From Vandiemenella viatica (lineage: Eukaryota > Arthropoda > Insecta > Orthoptera > Morabidae), in assembly GCA_031002005.1 (NCBI GenBank), contig JARYHS010009186.1:257701199-257765198 (forward strand): a stretch of DNA of 64,000 nt, in the 5' to 3' direction. A program made the position numbers and the translations under genes. This document shows positions 50,701 through 58,319 of the stretch, one piece after another. A model generated the notes under the pieces. It searched no databases. It was not told the DNA's origin and saw nothing but the letters and a program-made list of their open reading frames with translations. Every line of letters starts with the position of its first letter. The stretch's first letter is position 1.

Positions 50701-52187
50701 AAGTGACTTACATACAAAGAAAATTTTTCACTCCATAATGCTTGAAATAAAATGCCTGATTGTGAACTGAATTTTAATGCTCTGGTGGCAAGTTCCCTAT
50801 TCATATATTTACCTCTTTTTATTATTATTACATTTTCTATATTATTATCTTATACAGTTTGTAAATTTCCCGACCAATCTACTCTTTCCATTTATGAATT
50901 TTAATTTAATTTCTTTCGGTGTTTTTGGTAACGTATTCATCAATTTTTTGGCTATTTGTCCCAATCCCAGACAACCACCAATAGAAAAATTTTCTCATCC
51001 CATTATGCATGAAATCAAGTGCCAGCTGGTTCCCATGGTTATCTATTCCCTACTATGCACTACTTCTAATTATTCTACCATTGTCTTTCCAAGCTTCATC
51101 ACCAGCTTAAGCATTATACACTCCCAGCACTCTCTCACATCAATTACTTATTGTGTTCTGTTATAACTTTCACAAACAAATCTAGCTGCCCTCCTTTTTA
51201 GCCTCTTTAACTCCCATATTTAATGCCAAAAATTTGGATTACAAACTGCATCATCATATTTAAACATCGGTGTCATCATCTTCAGTTCCCTCACTTCATT
51301 GGTAAATCAATCCTTATCAGCCACTTTAGTAAATTAAGGATTCTAAAACCTCTTCATACCACCTGCCCAAATGTTAAATACTAATAACAAATATTATTCC
51401 TGGATCTGTAAAACCATTAAGGCACTAAAACTTAAGGTTATGTTAGTTCTATGAGATAACTTTGACACATAACAGTAAAAATTTGTGACATTCCTCCCCT
51501 TATGAAGAGTGGGAGTTTAAAATATATAGCAATACACTTTAGGAATCAGCACTCCAGAATTCTTTTCTATGGTTTCCCAAAATGACACCAGACTATAGCT
51601 GTATTTATTCCCATTCCTTGCACCCCATTAAATGTCAACACACTTTCTGGATCTCTGTTCATATGTAAGTATATCTGTCAATGCTGGGCCAAAGTTACCT
51701 GATACGGCTGAACTAATCTGATCTTATGATATTGATTTGCAATTCTAATTTCATCCAGTTACTTCCTCTTCTTACACTTCCATGTTTCTAGTTTCTTTCT
51801 TTGTTCTTATTTTTTATGCAATTTATTGTATGTAAATGGTGCGTGGGATCAAATAAAATGACTAAATCAATTTAATCAACAGTTTTATCATAGAAAATAC
51901 ATTTTCGTTAATTCCAGTACTATCTTATCTCCACATACTTTGCCTAACTCATCATCTCTTGATGTTCTGTCATGACAACTGAAGCCAGGAAGTGTTTGGA
52001 TTTCACTTTTAAATTCTTTCTTCTTAGTAGTATTTGTTTTTATTTTTGCTCCCACACAATTCTGAAGAATAAAATTTTTGGCTTCTTCATCATTTATTAT
52101 ATAGAAATTATAATCTTCAGCTTTAAATTCATCTATATAACTATCACTGTCTGTGGATGATACTATTTCTTCATCTGCAGTTTCCAT
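26474..52187 (-). CDS. Five-exon host gene, uncharacterised nuclear-type protein (742 aa)
   Basis: Joining 52187-51939, 44902-44797, 44332-42831, 35725-35595 and 26714-26474 gives 2229 nt, a single open frame ending in TGA. Every junction is GT-AG and phases match (0, 1, 0, 2). This would be very unlikely by chance. Introns are about 7.0, 0.46, 7.1 and 8.9 kb. Features of the protein: an acidic N-terminus; a Lys/Arg-rich stretch at residues 192-228 suggesting nuclear import; a Cys/His cluster at 347-364 (C-x-H-x-C then three His); a low-complexity Ser/Asn/Gln middle; a Pro/Tyr/Gln-rich region from about 570; and a short charged helix at 724-742. I do not recognise the family and assign no function. 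Additional exons inside the large introns cannot be excluded. A possible AATAAA signal lies at 26171-26166. Confidence 0.82.
27240..27740 (-). repeat. LINE family A 3' fragment in host intron 4
   Basis: Contains the family hallmarks in reverse: GTTACTGATTGTGTTCTGTG, AGTTTCCAGAGACAAATC and CAAGCAATGCTCTGA. It is 5'-truncated and decayed. Confidence 0.75.
28130..28440 (+). repeat. LINE family A 3' end
   Basis: Ends with CACTGGAGCATGTGCTCC and CGCAATTAATT, the shared family 3' terminus. It carries an ATTGGAATAAATTACCAAGG coding remnant. Confidence 0.7.
29095..29317 (+). mobile_element. hAT-type MITE with G-run/C-run interior
   Basis: The termini TAGTGGCGGATCCAGG and, inverted, CAGTGGCAGATCCAGG are flanked by an exact 8-bp duplication, CACACCTC, at 29087-29094 and 29318-29325. 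The interior has several runs of 6-11 G on one side and C on the other, able to pair in a hairpin. Confidence 0.93.
29665..29755 (+). repeat. Dispersed module copy
   Basis: Contains CATCATCTGTGGTAAGTGAT and TTTCCCCTATCCTATC, matching the module at 40765-40960. Confidence 0.7.
30029..31381 (-). mobile_element. Intact DD41D mariner-like transposon
   Basis: The terminal inverted repeats at 30029-30137 and 31273-31381 are 109 bp and identical by direct comparison. They start CAGGGTGTCC and are bounded by TA target duplications at 30027-30028 and 31382-31383. The transposase frame between them is uninterrupted. The 1353-bp element lies in host intron 4 in the same transcriptional orientation as the host gene. 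Perfect repeats and an open frame indicate a recent insertion. Confidence 0.97.
30148..31200 (-). CDS. Mariner-like transposase, DD41D (350 aa)
   Basis: Cut-and-paste DNA transposase of the IS630-Tc1-mariner superfamily. Two helix-turn-helix-type DNA-binding regions occur at about residues 5-50 (ending NNIRRWYHQFEDTG) and 82-107 (RKASRELEISKSTVWKVL). They are separated by a GRPR motif at 61-64. The catalytic triad is visible: Asp151 in VVFSDEST, Asp239 in FIFQQDGVPPH and Asp281 in PPRSPDLTPCDF. The last two are separated by 41 residues, giving DD41D. The length is typical. The ATG is 73 bases inside the right inverted repeat. The Pro-Arg-Ser-Pro-Asp-Leu context and C-terminal HIEHL match the relic at 2.8-4.2 kb. 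No disabling change is seen. Activity is inferred, not shown. Confidence 0.96.
   Translation of the reverse strand: MVTSEEKAFCVLQFAKTESVVTVQRAFRIKFGRDPPSDNNIRRWYHQFEDTGCLCKGKSAGRPRVSEETVERVRELFTRSPKKSVRKASRELEISKSTVWKVLRKCLQLRPYRLQLLQALKPADHGLRAKFANEMLLHDDEDFLHHVVFSDESTFHLSGHVNTHNVRIWGSENPQEIVQVQRDSPKINVFCAVSRRKVYGPFFFYEPTVTGTSYLDTLEQWLFPQLEQYEPENFIFQQDGVPPHWHNEVRGWLNVTVPDRWIGRKGPNDRACYAWPPRSPDLTPCDFYLWGFIKDRVYVPPLPANLLELRQRIEAAVATVTEDTLLNVWEELGYRLDVCRVTNGAHIEHL
31400..31985 (+). repeat. Diverged tandem repeat, unit about 157 bp
   Basis: GACAAAAAT or GAGAAAAAT recurs near 31476, 31634, 31791 and 31934, each with upstream ATTAGTTTTTG-like and downstream GTATCCTATA/GTTAATCAATGA sequence. A fifth, isolated unit occurs at about 34300-34440. 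Confidence 0.6.
32283..32500. repeat. Foldback with CTGATGA...GAAAC cores
   Basis: Inverted arms share GGTATCCTGCCGGATGGTG / CACCATCCAGCTGGACACC and CTGATGA...GAAAC. On the minus strand (32352-32318) a six-pair stem II, AGCAGT with ACTGCT, lies between the two core blocks. The plus core is at 32413-32447. No convincing stem I is present, so self-cleavage is doubtful. Confidence 0.55.
32575..33656 (+). pseudogene. hAT transposase relic
   Basis: Decayed frames read VSVDGSTDACGRYVIHVITG, LQSVDHSTIAVHF and VTDTAPYMVKAG, which is the catalytic-domain style of hAT transposases. Near the end they read TSCIVERSFSQCKTVSNDIR, the hAT C-terminal dimerisation motif. Stops at several points make it a pseudogene. 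No terminal repeats were identified. Confidence 0.75.
33913..33988. repeat. Imperfect hairpin, arms about 30 bp
   Basis: ATGAAATCTTCACAGGAGTC...CCAGATAG is mirrored as CTATCTGG...ACTCCTGTGAAGATTTCAT with a 15-base loop. Confidence 0.8.
34480..35200 (+). pseudogene. LINE family A RT C-terminal fragment
   Basis: Frames read VEDFQYKYLGITFDSKLSWAG, KYKTLVTPFLE, DLKGIHRSAARFVCGNYCST and SVSKLIKELHSLSLEDRSR. This is the region following the RT catalytic core in the family. It continues into the 3' untranslated region and is degraded by indels. Confidence 0.8.
35595..35725 (-). CDS. Host gene coding exon 4
   Basis: A 131-nt exon with acceptor TTTTTACTTCTAG and donor CAGAG|GTAAGAG. It encodes FHAMNLRRSMASHSPSS through IPHVTQQ and two bases of an Arg codon. 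It is open in exactly the phase delivered by exon 3. Confidence 0.82.
36415..37284 (+). repeat. 87-bp tandem array, 10 units
   Basis: Units begin TACCTATTATGCTGCC at 36415, 36502, 36589, 36676, 36763, 36850, 36937, 37024, 37111 and 37198. The first nine are essentially identical; the tenth has two or three substitutions (GAAGCGAGG, CAAAAAAC). Each unit joins a target-like segment ending TTTAACTACA to a hAT-MITE-like start, GCCAGTAAGTGGTGGATC. It lies in host intron 3. Confidence 0.97.
36446..37401 (+). mobile_element. hAT-like MITE whose 5' end was amplified
   Basis: An inward-facing GTGGTGGATCTAGG near the left and CCTAGATCTGGCTC at the right resemble hAT MITE ends. TAACTACA occurs at 36438-36445 and 37402-37409 as a candidate 8-bp target duplication. 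The 87-bp array falls inside these limits. Confidence 0.5.
37781..37847. repeat. Perfect 26-bp inverted repeat (hairpin)
   Basis: GTAATCTTGGTTGTCCGGGT...GAACC at 37781-37806 is exactly mirrored at 37822-37847, with a 15-base spacer. The GC-rich stem stands out against the AT-rich intron. Confidence 0.95.
37970..38240 (+). repeat. Second LINE family, 3' end
   Basis: A frame ending SFFPRSVRGWNAQN is typical of the C-terminus of many non-LTR reverse-transcriptase proteins. It is followed by a 3' region closing with a TGTAGATGTAGAC repeat tail. Confidence 0.65.
38515..38590 (+). repeat. Dispersed module fragment
   Basis: CATCTAAGGTAAGTAGTGG and CATTTCAGTATCC match the module 3' part. Confidence 0.65.
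39420..40960. repeat. Inverted pair of modules, left arm split by a LINE
   Basis: The minus-oriented module occupies 39420-39538 and resumes at about 40685-40755. The plus-oriented module follows at 40756-40960. The break point lies in the sequence that reads CCTTATTCATGTGAGAGG (reverse of 40805-40830) in the unbroken arm. The intervening 1.15 kb is a LINE. Confidence 0.75.
39536..40690 (-). pseudogene. 5'-truncated non-LTR retrotransposon (RT C-terminal half)
   Basis: The minus frame at 40759-40433 carries VPQGSVLGPILFLIYIDDL and the catalytic FADDTTI. It continues, after one frameshift near 40475, in 40482-39769 with NETKFLGLWVQHNMKWDVHI and a C-terminal region ending EEVKNASCSSFKRKLKAFL. 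The 3' end is a TCAAA-type microsatellite at 39536-39562, as in many LINEs. It is relatively well preserved but dead by truncation and frameshift. Confidence 0.9.
41365..41600 (+). repeat. Dispersed repeat, copy 2
   Basis: Counterpart of 20868-21130 in host intron 3. Confidence 0.6.
41601..42830. other. Host intron 3, unassigned
   Basis: No exon-like frame with splice sites was found here. CTAAATGTGGCCCTG near 41742-41756 resembles a hAT terminus; a matching CAGGGCCACATTTAGG occurs near 38931. Confidence 0.35.
42831..44332 (-). CDS. Host gene coding exon 3 (large exon)
   Basis: A 1502-nt exon preceded by a T-rich tract and TTTTAG and followed by TGG|GTACGTATG. It encodes residues 119-619. 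It holds the basic region, the Cys/His cluster (TCPHGC and EHLFHLH) and the Pro/Tyr-rich segment (HPYSSTPGSYTWYTKQ). Its length, balanced composition and clean frame make it the strongest coding signal in the window apart from the transposase. The frame stays open 16 codons upstream of the first Met in the exon, back to the acceptor. Confidence 0.92.
44462..44660 (-). repeat. Full-length dispersed module inside the short intron 2
   Basis: It is the longest uninterrupted module (about 190 bp). It runs from GATAGGATAGGGAAA through CACTTACCACAGATGAAGGC to ACATATGGCAGGGGGAAAG. It makes up nearly half of the 464-bp intron between coding exons 3 and 2. Confidence 0.75.
44797..44902 (-). CDS. Host gene coding exon 2
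   Basis: A 106-nt exon between TTTAATTTCAG and a GTAAAT donor. It encodes NQCKKVSLKDTFVAEVLNDS and onward to QEDKN, plus the first base of a Gly codon completed by the next exon. It was found only by matching splice phase with its neighbours. Confidence 0.82.
45340..45500 (+). repeat. LINE family A short fragment
   Basis: Carries GCAACTAGATTTGTTTGTG, ATTACCACAGGACACAGTCA and GATATGATAAGGGAGCTG, the family's post-RT coding segment. Confidence 0.7.
45554..45588 (+). promoter_or_regulatory. TATA box plus arthropod-type initiator
   Basis: TATATAAG at 45554 precedes a TCAGT initiator, with its A at 45586 (32 nt). It is oriented antisense to the host gene. Downstream sequence resembles retroelement termini, so a retroelement promoter is likely. 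Confidence 0.5.
45870..47640 (-). pseudogene. LINE family A RT region (long copy, part 1)
   Basis: Reading down from 47640 the minus strand gives IIDKDGGQITRDLKKAEVLG, ITKEI, GAGVDNIA and CCLPKDWKS, then frameshifted RT core with MGVTQGSVLELFLF and RLFADDIM. It continues with GNYHR-type and SVTDVVKELEWDSFKDRKR segments to the 3' end near 45870. Many stops. Endonuclease of apparently the same copy lies at 49920-49430. Confidence 0.85.
47641..49230 (+). other. Unassigned insertion within the LINE, possible solo LTR
   Basis: About 1.6 kb separates LINE endonuclease and RT sequence where a shorter linker is expected. CCCAGTGAA occurs at both edges (near 47601 and 49237). Inside, a core promoter-like site (48749-48785) is seen but no coding sequence. 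Confidence 0.35.
48749..48785 (+). promoter_or_regulatory. TATA box plus TCAGTC initiator
   Basis: ACATAAATAG at 48749 lies 31 nt upstream of the A of TCAGTC at 48780-48785. The spacing and initiator are canonical for arthropod core promoters and retroelement LTRs. It is antisense to the host gene, in intron 1. Confidence 0.5.
49231..50700 (-). pseudogene. LINE family A endonuclease region (long copy, part 2)
   Basis: Minus frames at 49920-49672 and 49690-49433 carry an AP-endonuclease-type signature: SLVIIGEDLNFPGVN (usual form GDFN.P) and NEGISDHEAV (the SDH motif). They are joined across a frameshift. Upstream decayed frame sequence continues to about 50700. In the active element the endonuclease nicks target DNA for reverse transcription. 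Confidence 0.8.
50780..51420 (-). repeat. LINE family A 3' fragment
   Basis: Again carries the family's reversed landmarks (TTTTCTCATCCC, ATCAAGTGCCAGCTGG, ATCAATTACTTATTGTGTTC). It lies beside the 5' end of the longer copy. Confidence 0.7.
51939..52187 (-). CDS. Host gene coding exon 1
   Basis: Encodes residues 1-83, beginning METADEEIVSS. This ATG was chosen because the frame upstream has only a TTG and then a TAA stop. The exon ends AAA|GTATGT, a good donor, in phase 0. It is acidic and Ser/Asp-rich, then lysine-rich (TNTTKKKEFK). A 3' acceptor-like TTTTTTTCAG at 52225-52224 would start the exon at 52223, leaving 36 nt of 5' untranslated sequence and at least one more upstream noncoding exon. 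Confidence 0.75.
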
Positions 52188-52223
52188 ATTCAATTCATAT
52201 TATTTAAAATGATGCAATTCAAG

Positions 52224-52924
52224 CTGAAAAAAATTGAGATTGCTATCAGTGAACCTAAAACAACTGGTGTAAGACACATACAAGTACAAATTTTGTTATC
52301 CTTAATGATTCACTTTCTTTTGAGTATTTTATGGAGGAAGAACTTACTGTATCTTTTAGTTAATAATGATTAAATGCATAGAAAATGCAAAATTCAGTTT
52401 TTTTCACTTGTCTTCACTGGCTTTATTTTTTCTTTATCAGTCTTAAATGCAGGTACCAAGAAGAATCACTGAGTTTTTAATAAATGGAGTATTTTGTATA
52501 GTTTGTCTCTGGTTCGTAATTGATAAAAACTACAACGTAATATACACATAAACATATTGCAATATTCAGCTACTAAAAAGGAAGAAGCAAATTTAATAAT
52601 AGAAGTACTACTGACTATTATAACTGAAATTAACATGAAAAATTTTCATTCTAGACTAATGAGGGAGATGCTAGAAACCTAAAAAAGTAATTTCACAAAA
52701 AACTTGGAGATCTCATTTGTTTTAAAACAAATTTAAATTTGTTATGACATTCTGAAAATTTGTTTACCAATAAAATGTATAATATAAGAATTTATAAAAC
52801 CATGTTTTGTAACCCTATTTCCCTGGCAAGGAGACAGAAAAGGTGACCCACCAAGACTCTCCACATGTCAGTCACGTAGTGAGTCTTCGAGTGTACGCGT
52901 CCACATCTATAGGCCCTCTTATAT
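52224..52924. other. Upstream flank of the first coding exon
   Basis: It should contain an intron and an untranslated first exon if the acceptor at 52225-52224 is used. I see no certain promoter. Confidence 0.3.
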
Positions 52925-53042
52925 TCAAGATTAAAGTTTATACCGAAATACTGTAAAAAGTGCTTGTTTTTTCTGTTTGTTGTGTCCCTCCTGCCTTGAT
53001 CCAGGGTGAGTGATGGCTTTACTTTCCCTATCCTTCCTAATT
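52925..53042 (+). repeat. Dispersed module copy, diverged
   Basis: Has ACCGAAATACTGTAAAAAG, TCCCTCCTGCCTTGATCC and GGTGAGTGATGGC...TTTCCCTATCC, in the same order as other modules. Confidence 0.65.
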
Positions 53043-53149
53043 AAAAGAATAAAATTATTTATTTATTATTATTTAACTGAAAAGTGATGGAATACATGCT
53101 TCAATAGCAATTTCAGCTAGTTTCGCATTTCACAAAATTTTATGTTACA

Positions 53150-53379
53150 TTTCAGGTATATTGTTCAGTATTTACCCCTGTAATTGATTCCAGTTCCTTA
53201 CGTGCAAAAAAAAATTTCATAGTGACTGTTTCTGGTCACAGTCATTTTTTCCCTATCACCCACTATTCCTAATTCTTCTACCATTATCCCTCCAGGCCTC
53301 ATAATCAATACATCAGCAAGCTCTTCACCTGCCTCCTATCTTCAAATGACTGTCAACCCAACTCACTTAGCATTCATGT
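53150..53379 (-). repeat. LINE family A 3' fragment
   Basis: Decayed copy of the family 3' coding end, with TTCCTAATTCTTCTACCATT and CTCCTATCTTCAAATGA landmarks. Confidence 0.6.
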
Positions 53380-54000
53380 TGATTATCTACATGCCTCGGT
53401 GCCTGTGAAGGAGACCCTGGAATCAATATGACATCAGACAGGCAGACCTCTTCCAGCACATTCTCACAGCTACGTACTTCGTGTACAATGGGAAGTATTA
53501 TGAACAAACCAACAGCGTGGCCATAGGATTACCACTTTCTCTATTGGTGGCCAATTTATACATGGAGAACTTTGAAGAAATGGTCTTGAAGACTGCTCCA
53601 TTGATACCTACTAGTTACTGTTGCTTCATGGATGACATGTTCGTAGTCTGACCACATGGCTACTAGGCACTTAATAAATTCATGGATACTTGAATTCAGT
53701 TCACTCGGATATATGTTTCATAATGGAAGTTGAGAAGTATTGGATGCTGCCGTTCCTGGATATATTAATTAATTGTAAGACAGGTGGCACTCTGTCTTAT
53801 AGCATTTACAGTAAACCTATACACTTAGGCCAATAGTATTTTAATTACCTGGCCCAACAGAAGACTGTATTTACCATGTTGGTCCATCGGACAAGAGCCA
53901 TCTCAGATAGTGATAGGTGCAAGACGAACTAAAAAGACATGTTAAGTTTGGCGGTAAAAATGACAGAGGTCTATAAATTACAGACTATATCATTAAAGGA
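53380..54000 (+). pseudogene. Penelope-like reverse transcriptase relic
   Basis: The frame reads DLFQHILTATYFVYNGKYYE, QTNSVAIGLPLSLLVANLYM and CCFMDDMFVV, the RT motifs with the catalytic Asp pair as in Penelope-like elements. Stops and frameshifts follow (PHGY after a stop; a YSIYSKPIH-like segment later). No GIY-YIG endonuclease portion is recognised. Confidence 0.8.
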
Positions 54001-54134
54001 TCAAAGGTCATGACCACTTAAGCCAATCTGACTGAAATGCGAACTTGACATACGTTTCACCTTTTTGGTTCACTTTACAAAATTTGAAGAATTTTTGTTA
54101 AGTTTGAAGGGAGTTATCGTATGTTAAGACATAT

Positions 54135-54382
54135 TTGTCCGGACAAACATAGGCTCAATGTAACAGAAATGGCAGCTTTACGCCTCAACGACATCAAGGT
54201 CACAGGATGCGCAAAAGGACTAGGGTCAATGAATTGGAAGGAATTCAGGCATGATCTATTAAAGGAACCATTTACATGTAGTGATTTCGGAAAACCCAAA
54301 TCTGGACAGCCGCGTGGGGTTCCAACCCACATTCTCCAGATAGCGAGACAGAAAGTTACCATTCAGGCACCACGCTCGGCAT
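54135..54382 (-). mobile_element. tRNA-derived SINE, diverged copy
   Basis: The minus strand begins TGCCGAGCGTGGTG with a box B-like GGGTTGGAACCCC at 54328-54316. It shares CCAGATTTGGGTTTTCC with the SINE at 5027-5316. There is no long A tail. Confidence 0.75.
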
Positions 54383-54884
54383 CATTATGTAAGAGACAAA
54401 CTGTCCAGGAAGGTGATTTATGAGTAAGTCTCACTGTGTTATCATGTAATTAGCACCAAATGAAATTCCCTGTAGGTGGGGAACAAAATTGCCCTCAAAA
54501 ATTCAAAATAGAAGAAAAATCATGAAATACGACAGTAATTTTACAAGAAAAATATCAACACCAACCATCACAATCAAATTGCAAGTTCTTATCTCATCAC
54601 TAACCTTCATCGCCCTTCATTTCTTCATATGTAGTATCAATGTACACTATACTAATGGTAATCTGGATCAATAAAATCAAGGTATTCATTTCTGTCATAT
54701 CCATATTACAGGTATACTCTTTTCTTGTGCGTGTATTTCAATAATATTGACTTTCCAATACTTCCTCATTTTTATTTTTTGGTATATATATTTTTAAAAT
54801 GGTTCTCTCATATTTCCTATCACAGCACAATAAATATATAAATAACTTATTGGGAAATATTACGAATTTCTTATATTGAAGGTA

Positions 54885-57065
54885 TCATTAATTTAATTTA
54901 ATTGCAATCGGGAACACGCTCTGGTGGCAGCATCCCTAAACACCCACCTTCCCCCTTTTCCTGCACTCACCTACATGTCCTCTCTACAAATTTTAACGTT
55001 AAATTCCTTCAACGTTTCTGGTATAATAATCATCATTTCCCTTGGCAACTTATTCCAATTGCTGACACCCTTACCTAAAAAAAAATTTCCAACACCCCTG
55101 TGCCTGAAATCGAATGCCATGCACTACTTTACAAAACTACACCAATGTCTTTCCATGCATCATCGCCAGTATAAGCCTTGTACACTCCAATGACCCTATT
55201 CACCCTCCTGCTGTCTTACAATGAATCCCATTCCAGCTCCTTTATCATATCAGTTACTGATTGCATTCTGCGATAATTTCCAGAAACAAATCTAGCAGCC
55301 CTTTTTTGCACCCTCTCCAACTCCTGTATTTGATACTCAAAATGAGGGTCCCATACTATACTAGCAATGGTCTGACCAAAGTTTTATAACCCAATTCCTT
55401 TACTTCTCTCGTACACCCTCCCATCACCCTCTCCAACAAGTGCAGAATTTTGAAACCTTTTCCTACCACCCATCTAATGTGTCCTGCCCAGTTAAGCTTG
55501 TTATCAAATGTAATGCGAAGATATTTACATTTCAAGTCTTCAACAAGCAATTCTTTTCCCACCTTATAATCATAATCAACCTTTAGTTTTCTATTTGTGT
55601 ATCTAATAAGCTGACTCTTCTTTGCATTTATCTTCATCCCATGTATACCAACCCAACTAGATATCCTGCCCAGATCACCCACAGTCCTCTACAATATTGA
55701 TCCTTTAATATAGCATTATGTCATCTGCAAACAATCTAATTTCAGATAGTAAACAATCAACACAGTTATTCATTAGAATAATGAATAGCAATGGTCCCAA
55801 TATGCTACCCTGTGGCACTCCCATTTTTACTGCCACTTCTTCTGATACTGCATTTCCTACTCTAACTTTCTGTTTTCTACCTTTTGAAAATTCTTCTACC
55901 CAGCAAATCACTTTCTCATCGACTCCAATAGTTTTTACCGTATTTACTACAATTTTATGGCTCACTCTGTCAAAAGCCTTTGACAGATGAAGTGCTACAG
56001 TATCAATTTGGGCAGTTCTATCATTACCGTGGCGCCACAATCTGATGATGAATTCTTCTAGAACTCGATGAAACAAATCGAAAATAAAGAATAAGATTTC
56101 ATGATATTCTCGCTTGGTTTTTGAGGTATAGCACGTTAAAAATCAGTTATAGGTATAGTTCCCTGAGCTTTTGGTGAGATTTCTTCTGGTCCAGGCCGTA
56201 TTTCAACCTACGAAGAAAATAAAACACCTATAGGGTATTTTTTTCTGGTCCAGGCCGGATTTCACCCTAACCTTCTCACTTTTGAGATACAATATCTAGA
56301 GAGGAGTGAGATATCAAATAATATATATATATATATATTCTTTATTTTCGATTTGTCTCGTCAAGTTACATACGAATACATCATCAAATTTGGCTATAGC
56401 GAAATTTTGCTTCTGGTCCAGGCCGCATTTCAGCAGAACCTCGTCACTTTTGAGATACAATATCTCGACAACTATGCGAGATACCAAAAAAGTTTGTTCT
56501 TTACTTTCAATTTGTCTCGTCGAGTTACACAAGAATCCATCATCAAATCGCGGCGTCACGGTTATCGTAGAATCCTCTCAATTTGGCCTCACTTGTCCAT
56601 TTCATCTTGCATATATCCTACCAACTGAGATTCGCATGAATATGCCTAAAGCCATATTGCCTACTTGAAAACCGCTTACGTTCCTCACATATATTTCTGA
56701 TGTGGTTACATATCAATCTTTCCATTAATTTACCTACCACTGATGACAAACTGATTGACCTAGCCTATAATTTTCGTCTCTATTTCTCACCCCTCCATTA
56801 TGCACCGGCACTACTATAGCACTTTTCCAGTCCTGTGGTAAGCAGCAAGTATCCACTCAATTTAAATCAAATTTCAAGATAAGGTACAATGTCACATCCG
56901 GCTATCTTTAAGATATTTGTAGTAACATTATCTACACCAGCCCCTTTATGTTTTTTCAGTTTTTAAATTTCCGTCATGATTTTCTCAGGCTGAATTTCAA
57001 ATTCTTTTGGTATCTTCTTTTCTAATTGTGTTATTAAGTTCGTGTGATCTGTGCCTTGTTTCAAG
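54885..57065 (-). pseudogene. LINE family A RT copy, split by a long-TIR element
   Basis: From 57065 to 56578 the upstream RT region is decayed. After the insertion it resumes at 56011 with DTVALHLSKAFDRVSHKIV, VKMGVPQGSILGPLLFIILM and RLFADDIMLY. At 55682-55356 it continues with GMKINAKKSQLIRY, RITFDNKLNWAGHIR and VKELGYKTLVRPLL. The 3' end near 54885 reads as a GCTCTGGTGG / AATTGCAATC terminus. This is the best-preserved family copy but is still frameshifted. Confidence 0.88.
56012..56577. mobile_element. Long-TIR element with 9-bp target duplication (Mutator-like MITE)
   Basis: An exact 9-bp TCAATTTGG flanks it at 56003-56011 and 56578-56586. The ends are inverted repeats of about 85-90 bp at roughly 75% identity, sharing TAACCGTGnCGCC/TTACCGTGGCGCC, TCTGATGATG/TTTGATGATG, ACTCGA and AATAAAGAA. 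The interior has repeated CTGGTCCAGGCC segments at 56186, 56245 and 56413. A 9-bp duplication with long TIRs fits Mutator-like elements. It removes itself cleanly from the LINE frame. Confidence 0.85.
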
Positions 57066-58319
57066 CAGTAATTTTTAAATTATTTACTTTCTGGCAGCAA
57101 CCAATATAACAATTCGCAGGGCTATAAAGAGCTTTAGTCAATGAACAAGCAATCACTATATGTACTATGGTGATAATAATACATCCTAAACGCAGTTTTA
57201 TCCATCTAATATACGCAAAGCATATTTGAAATTCCCGCACGTAAGTATATGTTTTATAATCTTTGCTTGACCTACCTTACCATAAAGAAACATACTTACA
57301 TTCAGAAGGAAGCTTCTCAACAGAAATAATTGAATAGAGTTACCTTTATTGTACTCATAAGTAACTTTCGCAAAGATAATAAACAATTAAATACCAAAAA
57401 CCTGTGATAAATATATATGTAAACAATCAAATTGCCAAAGATCGATATAAATGGAAACTAATTATCAAAAGACGCTAAAACCGTTTTTTCCTTGCGGCCA
57501 GCACCTCCTCAGACTGAATTTCTAGCGTAAAGAAATCACCTCATGGTATGAATTATCTTCTGAATGACGGAATTACATGTTAATATCCGAAAGCCAAGGG
57601 AATAAAGTTAAGCCTTTAGTTTATGTTATATGGCAGCTATACATATTTTTTGAGTATATAATTTTTAGTGTTCTGTTGGGAAAGGTAGCGTGGTAGTGCA
57701 TTAGCAAGCGCGATGTTTTTCGTTTTTCGGAGCACATTAAAATTAGTGTATCTCAAGCCTCCGCTGTGATACAAGGTAAGATCTCTAAAGGAATCTGAGA
57801 TTAGAATACATGAAACAGATAATTGAGAGCGTAGGGTGTAAAGGGTGTGTTGAGATGAAGACGTTACCGCAAGATAGGAAGGGATGGAGAATGCATCAAA
57901 CCAGCCGAAAGACTGATGAGAGTGAAAAAAAATTAATCTGGGAGCAATAGGACGACATAACTCAAATTACGCAAACAATGGGCGTTTTTATAAAATAAAA
58001 AAAAAAAAAGTGGAAATTAATATATTTACTTACGAATCACCAAAGATGACAAAAACACAGATTTTTTTTGCCGCGAATCAAATGTCAACTTGAAGAGTAC
58101 ATGGAAGAGTATATTCCTTCCTCCCTGGAAGAATACAGGCAAACGAGGAAATTAAACCGATAGAGATCGAGTCGGTTCGGAAAGCGACGAAGGGAAGGCA
58201 AGCTCAAATAGACTGAAACACGTTTTCGCCCAATTTTACCGATTGCGGATGCGCTTAATTTTGTGTGGGATCCGCCAGACTAACAAATCATGCGGGATGC
58301 CGCATTCCTGGATTGCAAT
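57066..58319. other. No supported gene
   Basis: Unassigned sequence. Frames are short and carry no recognisable family. Confidence 0.4.

Noticed and set aside
56306..56668. Overlapping frames of 81-120 codons on both strands
   Set aside because: They lie in the inverted-repeat element at 56012-56577; the two-strand openness comes from its palindromic structure.
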